Positions 60,730 through 64,000 of a DNA stretch of 64,000 nucleotides are shown piece by piece; position 1 is the stretch's first letter, and the number at the start of each line of letters is the position of its first letter. A program made the position numbers and the translations under genes. The notes below the pieces were generated by a model. It was given only the letters and a program-made list of their open reading frames with translations. It ran no database searches and was not told the origin of the DNA. The stretch comes from Pedobacter sp. MC2016-15 (GTDB lineage: Bacteria > Bacteroidota > Bacteroidia > Sphingobacteriales > Sphingobacteriaceae): positions 310,001-374,000 of the forward strand of contig NZ_JAPIVS010000001.1 in the NCBI RefSeq assembly GCF_026239695.1, written 5' to 3'.

Positions 60730-60899
60730 AAGTCTTCTGATATGTGATTATTTAACTTCATTGAATGTATAGGCAAATCATAAACTATCCCAAATCACTC
60801 GTGATTTTATGTATCCTTTGTCCAAAGACTTGCCATAGATAATTAGTAAATTAGGTTATAATAAATTTAGAAACTGAAGTCAACAATTATATATCTAAA

Positions 60900-60979
60900 G
60901 GGGGATGCCGAAAACCCTTCAAAGAGTAAGCATAATTAAAGTTTTTGATAGCTTTTTGATATATAAAAGCATCTATATT
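60900..60979 (+). ncRNA. Conserved 5' leader element, copy 6
   Basis: GGGGG at 60900, ATGCCGAAAACCC, GAGTAAGCAT, AAAGTTTTTG, hairpin GCTTTTTGATATATAAAAGC at 60951-60970, ending 9 nt before the ATG. Here the second arm pair is ATGC/GCAT. Confidence 0.8.
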
Positions 60980-61261
60980 ATGCCCAGAGCTTGGTATGTA
61001 TATAATGGCCAAACACCCGTAACAGCCGCAGGATCCTGGAGCTATATCCCACCTATTGGAGATTTTCCCGGAATTGAGTGTATTGGACCAACTACACTTT
61101 GCGCCATTAGTTGTTATTATCCATTTGCGGAAGCACCACAACCTAATCCTTTATCTCCATTATCTTCCAATATAAGGGCATATATTAACCTTGCCCAAAG
61201 TACTTCCGCGAATGCTATACCTCAGACAGGTAAGCCATATTTATATAAAAAATCTAATTAA
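60980..61261 (+). CDS. WYxYNG-family small protein (copy 6)
   Basis: 93 aa from the ATG at 60980; codons before it lie in the leader element. MPRAWYVYNGQTPVTAAGSWSYIPP, ECIGPTTLCAISCYYPF, NPLSPLSSNIRAYINLAQSTSANAIPQTGKPYLYKKSN. Almost the same as copy 8 except in the central loop and around the cysteines, where it has an insertion IGDFPGI. No signal peptide. The three copies 6-8 form a tandem array with about 200-250 bp between genes. Confidence 0.8.
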   Translation: MPRAWYVYNGQTPVTAAGSWSYIPPIGDFPGIECIGPTTLCAISCYYPFAEAPQPNPLSPLSSNIRAYINLAQSTSANAIPQTGKPYLYKKSN

Positions 61262-61385
61262 TAACAGTGTCAACTAAACTCATTAATTTATTCTTGTTCC
61301 ATATTATGTGCCGTGGCATTACGAAAATCGAATAATGGTATTAGATAGTAATTTATCCGTAAGAGGGTTGGTTGGTGAGAATGAA

Positions 61386-61468
61386 GGGGGAAGCCGAATA
61401 TCCTGTAATAGAGTAGGCAAAATTTAAAGTTTTTAATTGCTTTTTGATTCACAAAAGCATAAAATATT
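61386..61468 (+). ncRNA. Conserved 5' leader element, copy 7
   Basis: GGGGG at 61386, GCCGAATATCC (the CCC arm is partly changed), AGAGTAGGC, AAAGTTTTTA, hairpin with GCTTTT/AAAAGC arms at 61439-61458, ending 10 nt before the ATG. Confidence 0.78.
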
Positions 61469-61744
61469 ATGCCGAGATGTTGGTATGTTTATAATGGTGG
61501 GACCCCTGTAACAGCAGCTGGGTCCTGGAACCTCCTTGGTTGCGACGGCGCAGCAGTTATCGGATGTGAAGGTCCTGCGACTTTATGTGTTATTTCTGTG
61601 TATGTTCCTGTATTGCCAGCTCCTGCAACTCCTTTTGCACCATTATCACCAAATATTAGAAATTATATTAACTCTGCACTTGTTACGTCTTCCAATTCAA
61701 TTCCACAAATAGGGATACCTTATCTATATAAGAAAGCAGACTAA
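61469..61744 (+). CDS. WYxYNG-family small protein (copy 7)
   Basis: 91 aa. MPRCWYVYNGGTPVTAAGSWNLLGCDGAAVIGCEGPATLCVISVYVPVLPAP, then TPFAPLSPNIRNYINSALVTSSNSIPQIGIPYLYKKAD. It has two extra cysteines (PRCW and LLGCDG) on top of the core C-x6-C pair, so it could form two disulfides or a metal site. Otherwise it is close to copies 6 and 8. Its leader element is the most changed in the CCC arm. Confidence 0.8.
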   Translation: MPRCWYVYNGGTPVTAAGSWNLLGCDGAAVIGCEGPATLCVISVYVPVLPAPATPFAPLSPNIRNYINSALVTSSNSIPQIGIPYLYKKAD

Positions 61745-61919
61745 ATGCGTAATGGCAAAGAAAATATTTAAAGCAAATTGAGTTTTTTTCAGCATGTCTA
61801 AGTTTTATTATTTGGGACAGAAAGCACCTAAAAAACCAAAGAATTACACATAAATTAGTGCATGGTTAATAGTTAAATATGAAACTCTGTATTTCTAAAT
61901 TTAATTTGTAATCTAAATA

Positions 61920-62001
61920 GGGAGATGCCGAAAACCCTGCAACAGAGTAGGCGTAATTAAAGTTTTTTGATTGCTTTTTGATTTATAAAAGCGTCCATTT
62001 T
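61920..62001 (+). ncRNA. Conserved 5' leader element, copy 8
   Basis: GGG at 61920, ATGCCGAAAACCC, AGAGTAGGCGT, AAAGTTTTTTG, hairpin GCTTTTTGATTTATAAAAGC at 61973-61992, ending 9 nt before the ATG. Confidence 0.8.
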
Positions 62002-62274
62002 ATGCCTAGAGCTTGGTATGTATATAATGGTCAAACACCTGTAACGGCAGCTGGATCTTGGGATTACCTACCTTCCCAAACTATTGAATGTGTTGGTCCT
62101 ACTGTATTGTGTGCAATTTATGCTTATTTCCCATTTGCACCAGCACCACAGCCCAATCCACTATCACCCCTAAGTCCTAATATTAGGAGTTATATTAATT
62201 TAGCACAGGCTACATCAGCCAATGCAATACCACAAACTGGTGGTAAACCATACCTATATAAAAAATCACAATAA
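62002..62274 (+). CDS. WYxYNG-family small protein (copy 8)
   Basis: 90 aa from the ATG at 62002. MPRAWYVYNGQTPVTAAGSWDYLPSQTIECVGPTVLCAIYAYFPFAPAPQPNPLSPLSPNIRSYINLAQATSANAIPQTGGKPYLYKKSQ is best described by its parts: WYVYNG strand, C-x6-C core, a Pro-rich turn (APAPQP), the PLSPNIRSYI helix and the KPYLYKK strand. No export signal. It is the last copy before the SusD gene; a perfect terminator follows at once. Confidence 0.8.
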   Translation: MPRAWYVYNGQTPVTAAGSWDYLPSQTIECVGPTVLCAIYAYFPFAPAPQPNPLSPLSPNIRSYINLAQATSANAIPQTGGKPYLYKKSQ

Positions 62275-62280
62275 GATGAT

Positions 62281-62309
62281 TTTGGAGGTGCCTAAAGGCA
62301 CCTCCAAAA
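62281..62309. terminator. Bidirectional terminator
   Basis: TTTGGAGGTGCC and GGCACCTCCAAA form a perfect 12 bp stem with a TAAA loop between the copy-8 gene and the convergent SusD gene. Confidence 0.9.
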
Positions 62310-62329
62310 TTATTTTTTAAATATCTGCA

Positions 62330-63724
62330 CTATCTAAAATTCTGAGTGACGTTATTATTCTGTATTACTTCCGTAGGAATGAGAAGAACATATCTGTTGT
62401 CATTTGCCGGTAAGGTATATGTAATAGATTGTGCAGTTCTTACCAGAGTTTTAGCAAATCGATTGTCTCGGTTTAATCGTCTTAAATCGGACCATCTTAA
62501 TCCTCGCATTAATAATTCCTTTCTTCTTTCAGTAAGTATTTTGCTCAATAATTGATCTGCGTTGTCTATAGATATATTAATGTAGGTGCCATTGATCCAT
62601 CTTGATTTAAGCAATGTATTTAGATCCGCTTGTCCCGAGACAATATTACCAGCACGAGCATAACATTCTGCACGAATCAGATATACTTCATCAATGGCAA
62701 TTCCGTTAAACAATGATGATGAAACTGAACCATCATAGTTACCAGAAAAGCGAAATGTACCAACATGCAATGGTCCAATATTAGCTTTAATGTATAAAAC
62801 TTTACGTAAATCATTTGCTTCGTAAGATGCGGCTAAGCCAGGATCTATCTTCGCAATAGGTGCATCCGCTGTTCCAGGTTCAAGTAAAAGACTACTACTT
62901 GAAATACTATGAAATAACACCTCTTTATTATATCTAACAAAGGGTGCTGCGTCAGTCTTACTTAAAGTGTTGAAATCTAATAATTGATTATTTATCTGCA
63001 GTGATGCTGTTGCATTTTCCAAAGCACTTTTATACTCTTCCATTGATAAATAAACTCTAGCTAACATAGCGTAAGCAGCCGCCTTAGACGGACGAGTTGC
63101 TATAACTACTGTATTTGGCAATAGCGATGTCGCTTCCTGTAAATCACGCAAGACTTGATCATAGGTTTCCTTAACATTGCTTCGCACAATTTTCTCATTT
63201 ATATCTGACGACATTTTGAGTGGGATGCCAATATCTTGTGAGGCTGTCCCAGCTGCATATGTCTTGGCATATAATTGTGCCAGATTCCAATGTCCCCACG
63301 CTCGATAAAATAATGCTGAACCTTTCAAAATATCAAGTTTTTGTATGTCCTCACTTTTATTCTTTCTAAATTTATCACTATTCTCAATTATCAGGTTTGC
63401 AGTGTAAATTATAAAGTATGTATGTTGCCAGCTCGAAGAAGAATTACGAATTGCAGCATTATTCCATGTATAAAAATCTCGATCTTCATTGGTTACATCT
63501 TGTGAAATGTAGATATTATTGTCTACGTAATAATCATCAGCTGACAAAGTCCCATCATTTGATAGACCTAGATTTAGCGTCATATTATCTAATAGTAATT
63601 GTAAATCTTGTGTTGATTTGATTGGAACTTGTGTATTAGTGCGTTTTACATCAAGGTATTTTTCACAAGAATGCATTAAAACGCTAATTAATATCAAGGA
63701 TAAATATAATTTTAAGATTTTCAT
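62330..63724 (-). CDS. SusD/RagB-family lipoprotein
   Basis: 464 aa. Signal and lipobox LILISVLMHSCEKYLDVKR. NNAAIRNSSSSWQHTYFIIYTANLIIEN, ILKGSALFYRAWGHWNLAQLYAKTY, AAAYAMLARVYLSMEEYKSALENA and AIDEVYLIRAECYARAGNIVSGQADLNTLLKSRW are the SusD blocks; ELLMRGLRWSDLRRLNRDNRF is the C-terminal one. It should sit on the SusC porin whose end is visible 11 bp upstream. Substrate unknown; a TlpA-FKBP gene on the same strand nearby fits the SusCD-TlpA loci common in this phylum. Confidence 0.93.
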   Translation of the reverse strand: MKILKLYLSLILISVLMHSCEKYLDVKRTNTQVPIKSTQDLQLLLDNMTLNLGLSNDGTLSADDYYVDNNIYISQDVTNEDRDFYTWNNAAIRNSSSSWQHTYFIIYTANLIIENSDKFRKNKSEDIQKLDILKGSALFYRAWGHWNLAQLYAKTYAAGTASQDIGIPLKMSSDINEKIVRSNVKETYDQVLRDLQEATSLLPNTVVIATRPSKAAAYAMLARVYLSMEEYKSALENATASLQINNQLLDFNTLSKTDAAPFVRYNKEVLFHSISSSSLLLEPGTADAPIAKIDPGLAASYEANDLRKVLYIKANIGPLHVGTFRFSGNYDGSVSSSLFNGIAIDEVYLIRAECYARAGNIVSGQADLNTLLKSRWINGTYINISIDNADQLLSKILTERRKELLMRGLRWSDLRRLNRDNRFAKTLVRTAQSITYTLPANDNRYVLLIPTEVIQNNNVTQNFR

Positions 63725-63735
63725 TTTAACTAAAT

Positions 63736-64000
63736 TTAAAAGTTAGCGCTTAAACCAAAACTATAGGTTCTGGGAGTTGGATAATCATTAATATCAGGAT
63801 CAATTCCATATTTATTAGCCCTCCAAACTATTCCAAGATTACTTACATTGAAATAAAGACGTAAATTTTTCACCGCCCAGTCCTTTCTATTTAAACCATA
63901 TGAGCAAATGATCTCTTGTAATCTTACATGGTCGGCCTTTAAAACATTTATATCTGAGAATTGATAAAATTCATCTCTTGCGGAGCTGATTGGAAATGTT
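63736..64000 (-). CDS. SusC/RagA-family TonB-dependent transporter, C-terminal end only
   Basis: Only the last 87 residues are in the window; the 5' end is beyond position 64000. The piece reads FSDINVLKADHVRLQEIICSYGL, NLRLYFNVSNLGIVWRANKYGIDPDINDYPTPRTYSFGLSANF, the standard end of a SusC barrel, with the terminal aromatic Phe for BAM recognition. It is followed by SusD in the usual order. Confidence 0.92.
   Translation of the reverse strand, partial: TFPISSARDEFYQFSDINVLKADHVRLQEIICSYGLNRKDWAVKNLRLYFNVSNLGIVWRANKYGIDPDINDYPTPRTYSFGLSANF

Noticed and set aside
39850-62001. Leader elements as integron attC sites or CRISPR repeats
   Set aside because: No core GTTRRRY/RYYYAAC sites, no integrase; copies are unevenly spaced and each precedes an ORF, with no regular spacers.
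39577-62274. Small proteins as RiPP precursors
   Set aside because: Both ends are conserved and strand-like rather than a conserved leader with a variable core, and no lanthipeptide, radical SAM or dedicated ATP-grasp modification gene is adjacent.
39577-62274. Diversity-generating retroelement targets
   Set aside because: No reverse transcriptase, no template repeat, and no lectin-fold variable domain seen.

Overview
The window looks like a chromosome segment of a Bacteroidota bacterium, most likely Sphingobacteriaceae and Pedobacter-like (inference). The signs are two SusC/SusD pairs, lipoproteins with Bacteroidota-type signal peptides, three DUF6266-family proteins, weak Shine-Dalgarno signals, a TAnnTTTG-type promoter box, and GH29/GH97 enzymes. 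The left half (about 1-34 kb) reads as more GC-rich core-like sequence. The right half (about 34-64 kb) is visibly AT-richer, mosaic and full of paralogues, as expected of accessory DNA.

Region 1 (1-15.6 kb) is an exopolysaccharide locus. On the minus strand, in transcription order, it holds a WcaJ-like initiating phosphoglycosyl transferase, a Wza-like export lipoprotein, a Wzc-like tyrosine kinase, a CysE-like acetyltransferase, an MBOAT/SGNH O-acetylation pair, a Wzy/ligase-like polymerase, a Wzx-like flippase, GT2 and GT4 glycosyltransferases and a WcaF-like acetyltransferase. Divergent from it, an Alg14-like/Alg13-like pair probably adds a sugar; the Alg14-like subunit carries a WcaJ-like membrane domain.

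Region 2 (15.6-26.5 kb) is miscellaneous: an SGNH esterase, a DUF1593 protein, a DUF6766-type membrane protein, a chloroperoxidase-like hydrolase, an HxlR regulator divergent from an azoreductase with a palindromic operator, a DUF5131 protein, an ATP-grasp/LLM-monooxygenase pair and a tRNA-Cys. Region 3 (26.5-34.4 kb) is a SusC-SusD-M14 peptidase operon. It is preceded by a tiny cysteine-rich leader ORF and an inverted-repeat promoter, which suggests sulfur or cysteine control.

Region 4 (34.7-39.6 kb) is a small island bracketed by an intact and a decayed copy of a small membrane-protein gene. It holds three DUF6266-type proteins without signal peptides, an excisionase-like HTH protein, and three genes whose topology matches holin, endolysin and unimolecular spanin. 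It could be a phage-derived lysis or protein-release module.

Region 5 (39.6-62.3 kb) is the most novel part. Eight paralogous genes for small (85-108 aa), signal-less proteins with a WYxYNG-like start and a C-x6-C core are dispersed among glycosyltransferases (GT2 types, two GT10 fucosyltransferase-like, one GT4), four secreted glycoside hydrolases and a TlpA-FKBP fusion. Seven of the eight are preceded by the same untranslated element: a possible GGG/CCC plus GCC/GGC interleaved pairing, followed by an AT-rich hairpin ending 8-10 nt before the start codon. I do not recognise this RNA or protein family. Region 6 (62.3-64 kb) is a SusD and the end of a SusC running off the window.
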